DNA of 64,000 bases from Pseudorhizobium xiangyangii (GCF_020531965.1 NZ_JAJAWH010000001.1:124001-188000); one strand, 5' to 3'. Shown: positions 18,729 to 28,398, counted from the first letter of the stretch. Notes: generated by a model not told the origin, from the sequence alone. A program made the numbers and translations.

Positions 18729-19460
18729 TCAACGATAGCCGGTGGTAGCGTCATAGGTCGAGAAATCGACCAGCGTTCCGAGCATCTGCAGATAGGCCAC
18801 GAGGGCGTCCATCTCCGTCAGCGATGCGGGATTGCCGTCAAAGTCACCGACCTTGGCCTTGGGGTAGCGAGCCTCGACGCCGGACGTATCCGCGTTGGGA
18901 TCGGCCTGGGCCTTGAGATCGGCGACAGCATTGTCGAGCATCTCGTCGGTGTATGGGACGCCCACTGCCCGGTTGGCTTTCAGGTTCATGGTGATGTCAG
19001 TGATGTTCAAGGGTGCCGTCGCGAGGAACGAGTAGCGTGGCATGATGGATTCAGGAACGACCGAGCGTGGGTCGTTCAGGTGCTGGACGTGCCATTCGTT
19101 GGAGTAGCGATCCCCGACGCGAGCAAGGTCAGGCCCCGTTCGCTTCGAGCCCCATTGGAACGAATGGTCGTACATCGATTCCGCTGCAAGGCTGTAGTGG
19201 CCATAGCGCTCGACCTCGTCACGGAACGGACGGATCATCTGGCTGTGGCAGGTGTAGCAGCCTTCGCGGATGTAGATGTCACGGCCGGCCAGTTCGAGCG
19301 GCGAGTATGGCCGCATGCCCTCTACCTTTTCGATCGTATTATCGAGCCAGAAGAGGGGAGCGATCTCGACGATGCCACCGATCGTCACCACGACGAGCGA
19401 GGAGACAAGAAGCAGCGTCGCGTTCTTTTCGAGGATTGCGTGTTTATTGAGAACAGACAT
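18729..19460 (-). CDS. fixO: cbb3 oxidase subunit II, monohaem cytochrome c FixO/CcoO
   Basis: A 243-residue membrane-anchored cytochrome c: one N-terminal helix (about residues 10-35), a single haem site in [14 protein letters not shown] (about 66-79) and the Met ligand region further on. It carries electrons from FixP to the FixN active site. It begins 14 nt after fixN. Confidence 0.97.
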   Translation of the reverse strand: MSVLNKHAILEKNATLLLVSSLVVVTIGGIVEIAPLFWLDNTIEKVEGMRPYSPLELAGRDIYIREGCYTCHSQMIRPFRDEVERYGHYSLAAESMYDHSFQWGSKRTGPDLARVGDRYSNEWHVQHLNDPRSVVPESIMPRYSFLATAPLNITDITMNLKANRAVGVPYTDEMLDNAVADLKAQADPNADTSGVEARYPKAKVGDFDGNPASLTEMDALVAYLQMLGTLVDFSTYDATTGYR

Positions 19461-19474
19461 CGGTTCACCTGCCC

Positions 19475-21097
19475 TTATTCAGCTGGCTGGAGTGCGGGGG
19501 TCGCACGGGAGAGAGGGCTTTCCTCGCGCAACTTGCCCTTGACCGTCATGTAGACGTTGTAGGCCATGACAAAAGCACCCGTGAGATACAGCGCCCCGCC
19601 GACCGAGCGGATGACGTAGTACGGGAACATGGCAAGGACCGTTTCGGCGAAGGAGTAGACCAGGAAGCCCTGATCGTCGTATTCGCGCCACATCAGGCCC
19701 TGCTGGATACCGGCGACCCACATTGCGGCGGCGTAGAGAACGATGCCGAGCGTTGCGAGCCAGAAGTGCCAGTTGACCATGCGGATCGAGTAGAGCCGCT
19801 GACGGTTCCACAGCTTCGGCGCAAGGTAGTAGACGGCAGCGAAGGTGATCATGCCGTTCCAGCCGAGCGCGCCGGCGTGGACGTGACCGATGGTCCAGTC
19901 CGTGTAGTGCGACAGAGAGTTTACCGCCTTCACGGACATCAGCGGGCCTTCGAAAGTCGCCATGCCATAGAAGGCGATGGCGACGACCATCAGGCGGATG
20001 ATGGGATCGGTGCGGATCTTGTCCCATGCGCCCGAGAGCGTCATCAGGCCGTTGATCATGCCGCCCCACGAGGGCATCCAGAGCATGATAGAGAAGACCA
20101 TGCCGAGCGTCTGCGCCCAGTCCGGCAGCGCGGTGTAATGCAGGTGGTGAGGACCGGCCCAGATGTAGAGGAAGATGATCGACCAGAAGTGAACGATCGA
20201 CAGCCGGTAGCTGTAGATCGGGCGATTGGCCTGCTTAGGGACGAAGTAGTACATCATCGCCAGGAACGGGATGGTGAGGAAGAAGGCGACGGCATTGTGC
20301 CCGTACCACCACTGCGTCACCGCGTCCTGGACACCGGAAAATGCAGAGTAGCTCTTGGTTCCCAGAAGCGAGACGGGGAATGCCAGGTTGTTGACCACGT
20401 GCAGCATCGCAACGGTGATGATGAACGACAGGTAGAACCAGTTGGCCACAAATATATGCGGCTCCTTGCGTCGCAGCACGGTGCCGAGGAAGACCACGAG
20501 GTAGGCAACCCAGACGATGGTCAGCCAGATGTCGACGTACCATTCCGGTTCCGCATATTCACGCGACTGCGTGATGCCGAGAAGATAGCCGGTCGCCGCC
20601 ATGATGATGAAGAGGTTGTAGCCCCAGAAGACGAACCAGCCGAGGTTTCCACCGAACAGCCGCGCGCGACAGGTCCGCTGCACAACGTAGAAGGACGTTG
20701 CAATCAGGCCGTTACCGCAGAACGCGAAGATGACCGCGGAGGTATGCAGCGGGCGGACGCGACCGAAATTGAACCACGGCTCGACGTTGAGGTCCGGAAA
20801 GGCCATCTGCAGGGCAATGACGACGCCGACCAGAAACCCGACCACGCCCCAGAATACGGTGGCGATGACACCGTATCTGATGACTTCGTCGAAATATTCC
20901 GTTTGCTGCGCCGCTTTCTGGGCGGCAGTAACCGGCGCAAAACTGACGCGCCGCAGCATGACGATCGAGCTCGCCAGAAGGACGAAGAAAAGAACCCACA
21001 TATGCGCAGCGAAAAGGCTGTCATGGGTGAACGCCACTGCGAGCAGCGCCAGAAAGGCACCGACCACTAAAGCGATGGTTTCAAAGGTATAATTCAT
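19475..21097 (-). CDS. fixN: cbb3-type cytochrome c oxidase subunit I FixN/CcoN
   Basis: A 540-residue, 12-helix haem-copper oxidase catalytic subunit reducing O2 with high affinity. Active-site histidines are seen in [18 protein letters not shown] (CuB) and [11 protein letters not shown] (haem ligand). The start MNYTFE at 21097 is chosen over an ATG 10 codons upstream because GGGGGA lies before it and family members start there. An anaerobox lies about 125 nt upstream, so expression is expected under low oxygen. Confidence 0.97.
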   Translation of the reverse strand: MNYTFETIALVVGAFLALLAVAFTHDSLFAAHMWVLFFVLLASSIVMLRRVSFAPVTAAQKAAQQTEYFDEVIRYGVIATVFWGVVGFLVGVVIALQMAFPDLNVEPWFNFGRVRPLHTSAVIFAFCGNGLIATSFYVVQRTCRARLFGGNLGWFVFWGYNLFIIMAATGYLLGITQSREYAEPEWYVDIWLTIVWVAYLVVFLGTVLRRKEPHIFVANWFYLSFIITVAMLHVVNNLAFPVSLLGTKSYSAFSGVQDAVTQWWYGHNAVAFFLTIPFLAMMYYFVPKQANRPIYSYRLSIVHFWSIIFLYIWAGPHHLHYTALPDWAQTLGMVFSIMLWMPSWGGMINGLMTLSGAWDKIRTDPIIRLMVVAIAFYGMATFEGPLMSVKAVNSLSHYTDWTIGHVHAGALGWNGMITFAAVYYLAPKLWNRQRLYSIRMVNWHFWLATLGIVLYAAAMWVAGIQQGLMWREYDDQGFLVYSFAETVLAMFPYYVIRSVGGALYLTGAFVMAYNVYMTVKGKLREESPLSRATPALQPAE

Positions 21098-21215
21098 TGT
21101 TGGACATCCCCCAACGGCTTGATTCATTTCGCGTTCCTGCCCAAGTCGAAACGAATCCGCCCCAGAACATGCCCGTGATTGTCAGGAGAATTGCCATCCA
21201 AAAGGCGGCGCAGCC

Positions 21216-21229
21216 TTGATTTAGATCAA
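21216..21229. promoter_or_regulatory. Perfect anaerobox between fixN and the hemerythrin gene
   Basis: TTGATTTAGATCAA is an exact match to the FNR/FixK consensus TTGAT-N4-ATCAA. A class II promoter towards fixN would start at about 21181, giving an 84-nt leader. The same geometry in the other direction would start at about 21264, 44 nt before the hemerythrin-like gene. Confidence 0.9.
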
Positions 21230-21307
21230 GGCAGACGAGCCCGCGTGCGGCGAACCTGTAAAAAAGCAGCAAGACCGACCGATTGGCCGGGTGTGAGGGA
21301 AAACACC

Positions 21308-21796
21308 ATGAACAACGGACAGCAGGACGAAAATTTCAGCTCTGTCTGTCGGGTTCCCGACGCAGAGATGATCGCCTGGCTTCATAACGCACACTCGCAG
21401 CAGCTGGCGCTGTGCGACGAACTGGAGGAAATCGCCGATTCACTGCCTGTCAACGTAAACAGGCAGAAGTGCATCTATGCCGCAAAAGCGCTGGTTCCGA
21501 TGATCCGCACCCTTCACCACTACGAGGAAACGGTGCTTTTTCCGAGAGTTCATCGACAAAACGGCGGACACGACAACAGCGAGATCCTCTCGCGCCTGCG
21601 CTATGAGCATCTTGAAGATGAGGGCTATGCCGAGGAACTCACGGAAACCCTGCTGAAACTCGGATCCGGCGTCTCGGTGAATATGGAAGCCGTTGGCTAT
21701 ATGCTGCGTGGCTTCTTTGAAGGGCTGCGCCGCCACATCGCTTACGAGGGCACCCTTCTGGAGGATCTACCCGCACCGCGAAGCGGCCATGCCTAG
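21308..21796 (+). CDS. Hemerythrin-like domain protein
   Basis: A 162-residue, helical protein with the spaced His/Glu ligands of a hemerythrin fold: WLHNAHSQQL, IRTLHHYEETVLFPRV, RLRYEHLEDE and LRRHIAYEGTLL. Such di-iron proteins bind or sense O2 or NO, or protect iron-sulfur enzymes. ATG 21308 has GAGGGA at 7 nt upstream. It is divergent from fixNOQP with one perfect anaerobox between, so low-oxygen induction is likely. No output domain is seen. Confidence 0.85.
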   Translation: MNNGQQDENFSSVCRVPDAEMIAWLHNAHSQQLALCDELEEIADSLPVNVNRQKCIYAAKALVPMIRTLHHYEETVLFPRVHRQNGGHDNSEILSRLRYEHLEDEGYAEELTETLLKLGSGVSVNMEAVGYMLRGFFEGLRRHIAYEGTLLEDLPAPRSGHA

Positions 21797-21805
21797 GCGG
21801 TCGGC

Positions 21806-22531
21806 CTAGCCTGCCCGATGCCGGCGGCGATCGGGCATTTCCTGCATGACCACGAGAGCGCCGACCTGCGTGCGGGCATCCGAGAAGCAGGGTGACATGC
21901 GGCAGCAGATCACGACGGTCTCATCATCCCTTTGCTCCGCATAGGTCATCGAGATGCTTTCCCCCGCGAGGCAGCGATCAAGCATACCTCTCGCGTCGCG
22001 CTGGAACTGCTGGATACCGATCACTTCGGCGAAATGGCAACCGATAAGCTTTTCCTTCGGTTGTCCCATTCGCAGTGCATTGGTCTCGTTCGTGTAGAAA
22101 ACCCGATAGGCGGGGGCGACGACGACGATCCGCTCCGGAATGCGATCGAAGAGCGCCGGATCGAGGAATGTGCTGTCGCCATCGGACAGGATCGTGACCC
22201 CTCCGCCCTGCTCGCCCCCCGCACGCGCGGCGGCGCAGCTGATCTGCGGCGCGAGATACCGCTCGACAAGCATCTGTAGAAGGTGACCGTTGCGATGCAC
22301 GCAGCCACGGTCATCGGCCTCCTCTTTCAGGAGGTCGAGCGCAAAGCGGAACTGCGCCTGAATGCCGGCGGGATCCAACACCTGGTGTTTGAATATCGCC
22401 TGAAGGAGCGGATCGATTGCTTGATCCAGCGCCTCTACGGCAGCCGAATCCTCCATATCCACGGCTGCCTGCAGCCGGTTATATTTCGACCAGAATAATT
22501 CGATCAGGGCTTCCAAGTCGCACCTCACCAC
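21806..22531 (-). CDS. PAS-domain protein of unknown function
   Basis: A 241-residue protein. Residues about 130-235 look like a PAS fold (ERIVVVAPAYRVFYTNETNALRMG, then GALVVMQEM at the end); the N-terminal 110 residues are helical with no recognised domain. It has a notable number of cysteines, including ISCAAA and VICCRMSPC. No kinase, cyclase or DNA-binding output is present. The start is a GTG with no clear ribosome binding site, so the true N-terminus is uncertain. It converges on the hemerythrin gene with a 9-nt gap. Confidence 0.7.
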   Translation of the reverse strand: MVRCDLEALIELFWSKYNRLQAAVDMEDSAAVEALDQAIDPLLQAIFKHQVLDPAGIQAQFRFALDLLKEEADDRGCVHRNGHLLQMLVERYLAPQISCAAARAGGEQGGGVTILSDGDSTFLDPALFDRIPERIVVVAPAYRVFYTNETNALRMGQPKEKLIGCHFAEVIGIQQFQRDARGMLDRCLAGESISMTYAEQRDDETVVICCRMSPCFSDARTQVGALVVMQEMPDRRRHRAG

Positions 22532-22657
22532 AGCAAGGAGAACAGCATTCCATGGCCTTCAGAACCTCTTCCGAAGTTGTACATGGGATTGCAGCAGCTA
22601 TACAACCTGAAACTTGCGCGAGCGTTACCAGCACCGGGACGGCGTTCTTGAAAGAAC

Positions 22658-23599
22658 TTACGCCTTAAGCGATTTCTTGATTGCCCACCGGTCGTGATAC
22701 CAGAGCCATTGCTCGGGATACTCGCGCACCCAGCTTTCAACCTTGTCGTTCAGCATCTGTGCCGTGCCCTGGACATCGACATTGCCACGCGCATCGCGCG
22801 GGACGTCAATCCTCGGCTCAATTTCGAGACGGTATCGATTGTCAGGCAAACGGATACAGCGGGCCGGATAAACGTCCGCGTCGAACTGCCGGACCAGCTT
22901 TGCGAGGAGCGGATTGGTGCGCACCTGGCGACCGAAGAACGTCGTCGTCAGACCCCTGCCGAATTTCTGGTCCACCAGCACGCCAACGCCGCCGTCAGCT
23001 TCCAGCCTGCGGGCAAGCGCGAAGGACGAACCCGCATGGGAGGGCACGAGCTGGCCCATCCGGGCGCTGCGGAACGAGAAGACCTTTTCGGCGATATAAG
23101 GATTGTTGGGCGGACGGAAGAGCACCATCACATCCAGGCCGAAGCTGTTTCCCGCCACCGGCAGAAGTTCGAAATTTCCCGTATGCGCCGTGAAGACGAT
23201 GAAGGGTCTCGGGTTATCGCGCAGTTCGACGAAGATCGGAATGCCGGAGACTTCGATACGGCCCGCCTCGGTTTTTTGCGGATCGAAATCGAACAGCCGA
23301 TCGAGAAACACGTATTCGGCGGCAAGCCGGCCCATATGGCCCCAGCTCGCCAAAGCGATCTGCTCCAGTTCCGCGTCGCTTTTCTCCGGATAGGCGTTGC
23401 GGAGATTGGTCAGCATCAGCCGGTGGCGGCCGAACTTCGGACCGAGCCAGCGCGCGGTACGATCCGCAAAATTCAAGGCGGGATCGGCGGGCAGGACCTT
23501 CATCGCATTGAGGATGCCGAACGCCGCCTGCGCCACCAGCCATTGCTGGAAGCGCCGGGCACCCAGCACGATCCTCGTCACAAACATCTTCAATGGCAT
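22658..23599 (-). CDS. lpxXL: Lipid A very-long-chain acyltransferase LpxXL
   Basis: A 313-residue LpxL/HtrB-family acyltransferase with a hydrophobic N-terminus and the catalytic HX4E motif (HTGNFE, residues 139-144). In rhizobia LpxXL transfers the C28 fatty acid from AcpXL to lipid A at the inner membrane. The gene is the last of the acpXL operon and its ATG overlaps the stop of the dehydrogenase gene by 1 nt. Confidence 0.93.
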   Translation of the reverse strand: MPLKMFVTRIVLGARRFQQWLVAQAAFGILNAMKVLPADPALNFADRTARWLGPKFGRHRLMLTNLRNAYPEKSDAELEQIALASWGHMGRLAAEYVFLDRLFDFDPQKTEAGRIEVSGIPIFVELRDNPRPFIVFTAHTGNFELLPVAGNSFGLDVMVLFRPPNNPYIAEKVFSFRSARMGQLVPSHAGSSFALARRLEADGGVGVLVDQKFGRGLTTTFFGRQVRTNPLLAKLVRQFDADVYPARCIRLPDNRYRLEIEPRIDVPRDARGNVDVQGTAQMLNDKVESWVREYPEQWLWYHDRWAIKKSLKA

Positions 23600-24627
23600 C
23601 AGTCCATGCGCAGGACGATCTTGCCGAACACCTGCCGCGTTTCCATACGCTCCAGAGCCCGGTCGATATCGTCGAAGGTCACTTCCGTGTCGATCACCGG
23701 ATGGACGACGCCGCGCGCCATCTTCTGCATGGCGTTCGCCATGTTCTCCATGCGGCAGCCGAACGAGCCAAGCAGTTTCAGCTGCTGCTGGAACAGCATC
23801 ATCAGATTGACATCGGTCGAAACGCCCGAGGTCGAGCCGCAGGTCACCAGTCGTCCGCCGCGCTTCAGGCAGAACATCGAGGCGGCAAAAGTGTCTTTGC
23901 CGACATGCTCGAACACGACATCGACGCCCTTCTTCTTGGTCAGCTTGCGCACGACGCCTTCGAAGCGGTCGGTGCGGTAGTTGATCACATGGTCGGCGCC
24001 GAGCGCCTTGGCGCCCTCGATCTTGTCGTCCGAACCGACCGTGGTGATGACGGTGCAGCCGGTCTTCTTGGCGAGCTGGATCGCAGCCGAACCGATGCCG
24101 GAGCCGCCGGCATGGATGAGAATGGTCTCGCCCGCCTCAAGCTTGGCGTTGTCGAACAGCATGTGCTCGACCGTACCGAAAGTGACCGGAGCAAGAGCGG
24201 CTGCAACGGCGTCGATACCCGGAGGCGCCGGAACCAGCAGGCGCGCCGGCAGGTTTGCCTTCTCTTGCGCGAAGCCATCCAGGTGGAAGCCGTGCACACC
24301 GGAAACGTTTTCACACAGGTTGTCGCGCTTCTCGCGGCAGGGCTTGCAGAGCCCGCAGGTCCGTGCGCCGTAGATCGACACGAGCTGACCTGGGAGCACA
24401 TTTGAAACGCCTGGCCCAATAGCCTCGACGACACCGGATGCTTCGGCACCGATCGTCAGCGGCATCTTGCGCTTGGCGAACGCCATGCCGCGCCAACCCC
24501 ACACGTCGATGTGGTTCAGAGCCACAGCCTTGACCCGAAGCGTCACTTCGCCAGGGCCTGGTGCATCCGGTTCAGGAATGTCGACTGCTTCGAGCTTGCG
24601 GTCGTCGATCAGCTGGAGAGCACGCAT
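23599..24627 (-). CDS. Zinc-type alcohol dehydrogenase of the lipid A VLCFA cluster
   Basis: A 342-residue medium-chain dehydrogenase/reductase. A structural zinc loop is visible (CGLCKPCREKRDNLC, about residues 86-100) and the nucleotide motif HAGGSGIGSAAIQLAKK (about 152-168). It matches the adh2XL position in the rhizobial operon, where it is thought to help form the oxygenated C28 chain; its exact step is not settled. The ATG at 24627 is preferred over one 11 codons upstream because GGAAG precedes it. Confidence 0.88.
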   Translation of the reverse strand: MRALQLIDDRKLEAVDIPEPDAPGPGEVTLRVKAVALNHIDVWGWRGMAFAKRKMPLTIGAEASGVVEAIGPGVSNVLPGQLVSIYGARTCGLCKPCREKRDNLCENVSGVHGFHLDGFAQEKANLPARLLVPAPPGIDAVAAALAPVTFGTVEHMLFDNAKLEAGETILIHAGGSGIGSAAIQLAKKTGCTVITTVGSDDKIEGAKALGADHVINYRTDRFEGVVRKLTKKKGVDVVFEHVGKDTFAASMFCLKRGGRLVTCGSTSGVSTDVNLMMLFQQQLKLLGSFGCRMENMANAMQKMARGVVHPVIDTEVTFDDIDRALERMETRQVFGKIVLRMD

Positions 24628-24685
24628 AATAGGTCTTCCTTCGCCCGGAGGCGTTAACAAGTAAGCAAACAGTATTTTGCGCTGT

Positions 24686-25972
24686 CTAGGCCGGTTCCAC
24701 CGTCATGACAAGGCTGGCGTTCTGTCCGCCGAAGCCGAACGAGTTGGAAAGCACTGCCGTCACCTGCTGGTTCCGCTTGGTATTGGGTACCACATCCAGG
24801 ACGATTGCAGGATCCGGATTGACGTAGTTGATGGTCGGCGGAAGCGTTCCCGTCAGCATCGTCTGGATGGAGAATACAGCCTCTACCGCGCCGGCAGCCG
24901 TGAGCGTGTGGCCGATCATCGACTTGTTCGACGAGACCGGAATATCCTTCAGACGGTCCCCGAAGACCGCAAGCATGGAGCTGTACTCCATCTTGTCGTT
25001 CTCCGGCGTCGATGTGCCGTGAGCGTTGATATAGCCGATGCCGGTTTCGTCGATGCCGGCATCCGAGAGCGCCGCACGGATCGTGGCGATGGCCGGTGCG
25101 CCATCCGGCGAGGACCGGGTGCGGTGAAAATGGTCGGCCTTCTCGCCGCATCCCTTCACGATGCCGAGAACCTTGGCGCCGCGGGCAACGGCTGCTTCCA
25201 GCGATTCCAGCACGAGCGTGGCTGCACCCTCGGCGATGACGAAGCCGTCGCGTTCCTTGCTGAAGGGCTTCGAGGCCTTTTCCGGCGGGTCGTTCTGTGT
25301 CGACAGGGCCGAAAGCAGCGAGAAGCGGATCAGGGCTTCCGCGCTCACGGAGCCGTCGGTCGCGACCACGAGCGAGCGATCGGTGCGACCCTGGCGGATC
25401 GCCTCGACGCCGAGCTGGATGGCTGTGGCACCCGATGCGCAGGCCGTCGACAAGGTCACCGGCAGGCCGCGGGTACCGAAGCGATCGGCAAGCCGCTCTG
25501 AAATGGAGCCGAACTGGACCGCCTCGAGAAAGGACGGGTCCGGACGTTCGCGCATGGCTGCCAGGAACCGGTCATAGGCATCGCCTTCGACCTGTGCAGG
25601 CGGCGCACGATCCGCAAGCGCGAAGCGTGCCGACCATTCCGGCTCGACAGGCGGCGCGGCGAGAAACAGCGGTCCTTCGAAATCGCCGGACAGGCCGGCC
25701 TGCGCCAACGCTTCGGCCGTCGTTTCGCGGGCGTAGGCATATGAGCGCTCGACCGGATTCTCCACCGGCACATCGATGAAGTCGACAGTACCGCTGATGC
25801 GTGTGGAGAGACCGGCAGTCGGGAAGCGGGTAATATTGTGGATGCCGGACGTGCCGGAGGTCAGGGCAGCCCAGTTGTCCTGAAGGCCCTGCCCCAGTGA
25901 CGTGATGACGCCCATGCCGGTCACGGCGATGATCGGCCGGCCGAGGTGGTCCTTGAAACGGTTGTCGCTCAT
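24686..25972 (-). CDS. fabF1XL: Beta-ketoacyl-ACP synthase FabF1XL (active KS)
   Basis: A 428-residue KAS II-like enzyme with all catalytic residues: Cys in STACASGA, His in NAHGTSTPEND and His in KSMIGHTLTAAGA. It elongates the chain on AcpXL towards C28. ATG 25972 is chosen over an upstream in-frame start. FabF2XL ends 10 nt before it and is a divergent paralog, suggesting a heterodimer. Confidence 0.92.
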   Translation of the reverse strand: MSDNRFKDHLGRPIIAVTGMGVITSLGQGLQDNWAALTSGTSGIHNITRFPTAGLSTRISGTVDFIDVPVENPVERSYAYARETTAEALAQAGLSGDFEGPLFLAAPPVEPEWSARFALADRAPPAQVEGDAYDRFLAAMRERPDPSFLEAVQFGSISERLADRFGTRGLPVTLSTACASGATAIQLGVEAIRQGRTDRSLVVATDGSVSAEALIRFSLLSALSTQNDPPEKASKPFSKERDGFVIAEGAATLVLESLEAAVARGAKVLGIVKGCGEKADHFHRTRSSPDGAPAIATIRAALSDAGIDETGIGYINAHGTSTPENDKMEYSSMLAVFGDRLKDIPVSSNKSMIGHTLTAAGAVEAVFSIQTMLTGTLPPTINYVNPDPAIVLDVVPNTKRNQQVTAVLSNSFGFGGQNASLVMTVEPA

Positions 25973-25982
25973 AGCTGTCTCC

Positions 25983-27188
25983 TCACGCGTTCGGCGATAG
26001 GACCGCAAGGCCCTCGCCGCGCGTATAGCCGACCGTCGTCACCACCGCATGCTTCGCGGGCGCCGCCATCGGCTGCTCAATGCTGGGGTCGAAGGACGGG
26101 ACGCTGAGCCCACCGTCGAGCGTGAGCGCGGCTAGCGCGAGGCCAAGCGGAAACTGCGCTTCCATGCCATGACCCGTAACGCCGCCATAGCCGCGGAGCG
26201 TCGCGCCGCCGAGCTTGTCCTCAAGCACCGACCGCTCGCGGGCAGATGCATCGACGAGCCCGCTGGCACCCGAAAATATGACTGTCTGCTCAGGACTAAC
26301 GTCCGATGTCAGGCCGGCAAGGCGGGACAGACGCTGCTCGAGCTTGCCGTCTTCACGGCTACCGCGATCGCCTTCGACCGCGTCGATGGCTGCATAGATA
26401 TGCGCGCCGCGGGATTCGGCATGAGCACGCGATTCCAGGACGAGGAATGCGCCGACGGTTCCCATCATCATGCCGCCGCCATTCTCGGACGAGCGCTGCC
26501 ACAGCGGGTGCCATTCGCCGGTGGCGTGGGCGCGGATGCCTTCCACGAGAAGAAGGATATCCGCCCGCTCCGCGACGAAGGCGCCGCCGACCAGCGAATG
26601 GGTCGACTGGCCTGCCTTGATGCGGTGGAACGCCGTTTCCACGGCAGAAATGCCTGCCGACTCTTCGCCCATGAATGTGCGGGACGAGCCGGTGACCTTA
26701 TGAACGATCGAAATGTTGCCCGCGACGAGGTTCGAAAGCTGCGCAAGAAACAGCGTAGGACGCAGTTCCGTGGTCAGCTTCTCGTTGAGCAGTATTTCGC
26801 GGTCGTTGCGCTTCAGCGCTTCGTCGACGATGAGAGAATCGACCTTGATGTCGCGCTCGCCGCCGCCGGCCGCAACTATCATGTCCATGGAGGAGCAGGC
26901 TTCGGCATCCGTCTTCAGCCCGGCGTCATCGAGCGCGAGCCCCGCGGTAAAGACGCCGAGTCGCTGCCAATTCTCCATCTGCCTCTGATCGCCGCGCTTG
27001 GTGATCTGCTCGGACCAGTCGATCTCGGGCATGGGATGCACGGGGTATGGCTTGAACCGTTCGGTCTCGACCTGCGGAGACGTCATCTCCGCAGCCGACA
27101 GCAAAGCCACATGCGGCTCCTTGCCGACACCGTAGCAGGTGACGATCCCGATTCCGGTGATCACGACATCGTTGTCAGACTTGCTCAT
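25983..27188 (-). CDS. fabF2XL: Beta-ketoacyl synthase-like FabF2XL lacking the active-site Cys
   Basis: A 401-residue ketosynthase-fold protein. Ungapped alignment to FabF1XL places Glu176 (GEESAGISAV) where the nucleophile Cys should be. The first catalytic His motif is replaced by FSGASGLVDAS (about 305-315), and the Lys before the second His is lost; the second His (VTGHGMEAQ, His340) is kept. This pattern resembles the chain-length-factor (KS-beta) partners of type II polyketide synthases. It is inferred to be a non-condensing partner of FabF1XL. It lies 21 nt after fabZXL. Confidence 0.88.
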   Translation of the reverse strand: MSKSDNDVVITGIGIVTCYGVGKEPHVALLSAAEMTSPQVETERFKPYPVHPMPEIDWSEQITKRGDQRQMENWQRLGVFTAGLALDDAGLKTDAEACSSMDMIVAAGGGERDIKVDSLIVDEALKRNDREILLNEKLTTELRPTLFLAQLSNLVAGNISIVHKVTGSSRTFMGEESAGISAVETAFHRIKAGQSTHSLVGGAFVAERADILLLVEGIRAHATGEWHPLWQRSSENGGGMMMGTVGAFLVLESRAHAESRGAHIYAAIDAVEGDRGSREDGKLEQRLSRLAGLTSDVSPEQTVIFSGASGLVDASARERSVLEDKLGGATLRGYGGVTGHGMEAQFPLGLALAALTLDGGLSVPSFDPSIEQPMAAPAKHAVVTTVGYTRGEGLAVLSPNA

Positions 27189-27209
27189 TCTGTCCTCATT
27201 GCCCGGCGT

Positions 27210-27683
27210 TCACGCACCAGCTTGAAGCGCGTCCATGAGCCCGACTTCTTCTGCACGTTTGCGAACGATGTCTGCAAGCGGCACTTCACTGAACGGCATG
27301 GTGCGAAGCTTCAACTGCGCATCGCATACTTTCTTGCCAGCCGAGGTAATCTTTGCCTTGGTAACGGCGTAGCCCGACCCCTCATGCTCCAGAAACGCCT
27401 CGATGTCGAGGACCGCATCCGGCCCGACGAAGGAGCGCATCTTGGCCCCGTCGACCGACATCAGGAACGGCATGGCAGCAAAATCCGTTGCCGCCAGAAT
27501 AAGCATGCCAGAGGCCTGCGCCATCGTTTCGATCAGCAGAACGCCCGGAACCAAAGGCATTCCGGGAAAATGGCCTTCGAACACGGGGCTCTTCGTCGGC
27601 ACGACCGACCGTGCCCGCAAAAGCTTGCGGGGGAGGTCCACGCCCTCCACCCGGTCGATCATCTGGAAGTATTCAAGCAGCAT
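27210..27683 (-). CDS. fabZXL: 3-hydroxyacyl-ACP dehydratase FabZXL
   Basis: A 157-residue hot-dog-fold dehydratase. The catalytic His and Glu are in FEGHFPGMPLVPG and LIETMAQASG. It dehydrates 3-hydroxyacyl-AcpXL during very-long-chain synthesis. It lies between acpXL (21-nt gap) and fabF2XL (21-nt gap) in the conserved rhizobial order. Confidence 0.93.
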   Translation of the reverse strand: MLLEYFQMIDRVEGVDLPRKLLRARSVVPTKSPVFEGHFPGMPLVPGVLLIETMAQASGMLILAATDFAAMPFLMSVDGAKMRSFVGPDAVLDIEAFLEHEGSGYAVTKAKITSAGKKVCDAQLKLRTMPFSEVPLADIVRKRAEEVGLMDALQAGA

Positions 27684-27704
27684 TCATGCTTGGGGAACGG
27701 CGTT

Positions 27705-27983
27705 TCAGCCCTTCGCCGCCCTCAGTTCGTCAATCTTGGCGCAGAGGTTCTTGAGGACGAAATACTCCTCGGTCGAAACCTTGCCCTCGTTCACTTCCTG
27801 CGTCCACTGCTCGAGCGGAATCTTGATGCCGAATTCCTTGTCGATGGCAAACACGATATCGAGGAAGTCCAGGCTGTCGATGCCGAGATCGTCGATCGTA
27901 TGGCTCTCCGGCGTGATCGTTTCGCGGTCGATTTCGCTGGTTTCCGCGATGATGTCGGCAACTTTGTCGAATGTAGCAGTCAC
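27705..27983 (-). CDS. acpXL: Very-long-chain acyl carrier protein AcpXL
   Basis: A 92-residue acyl carrier protein with the phosphopantetheine Ser in [12 protein letters not shown] (Ser37). It carries the 27-hydroxyoctacosanoate chain for lipid A. Translation starts at GTG 27983 ([20 protein letters not shown]), supported by GAGGAC upstream and by the well-known length of the protein; an open frame upstream is not used. First gene of the six-gene operon. Confidence 0.96.
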
Positions 27984-28354
27984 GCCAAATGTCCTCTGAA
28001 CAGTCAAATCAAGGTTCCACATAGGGAATACCTCGCCAAATGCCAATCCCCGTCTGCAGCCGCGGGAAAATTGTCCGCTCACTGTTGCGCAAACGGCGAC
28101 GATTTATCGGAGGCGCCAAACTCTCTCTCAACCCGTTGGAGACCTGACAGGAGGTCAGAAAGAGAGGCCTGAATACCCGTAATGTCGAGAGCACTTTTCC
28201 GTTGCGCACAAATGTCACAGTTTACATGTGTGTCGGAATGGGATGCTTTCCGGGTATCCGCAGAACGGGCCACCACCTCGCGACCAGTGGCGGCGGCCGG
28301 TCTCGGACGGCCTCGATGAGGCGATGAGTACATGCGGAGAAGATTTCGCGAAAG

Positions 28355-28368
28355 TTGATGTGGATCAA
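28355..28368. promoter_or_regulatory. Distal anaerobox of fnrN
   Basis: TTGATGTGGATCAA is a perfect FNR/FixK site. If it lies at about -41, transcription would begin near 28403, with a 37-nt leader before the fnrN ATG; this site would activate. Confidence 0.9.
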
Positions 28369-28384
28369 TTCGCCCTGGACGAAT

Positions 28385-28398
28385 TTGACGAAAATCAA
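28385..28398. promoter_or_regulatory. Proximal anaerobox of fnrN
   Basis: TTGACGAAAATCAA matches the consensus at 9 of 10 positions and lies exactly 30 bp from the distal box. It would overlap the -10 region of a promoter driven by the distal box, so it would repress. Positive and negative autoregulation through two such boxes is known for fnrN of Rhizobium leguminosarum. Confidence 0.82.

Noticed and set aside
22552-22668. 38-codon plus-strand ORF (MAFRTSSEVV...) with AAGGAG upstream
   Set aside because: It overlaps the 3' end of lpxXL, has no family features, and a spaced purine run can occur by chance.
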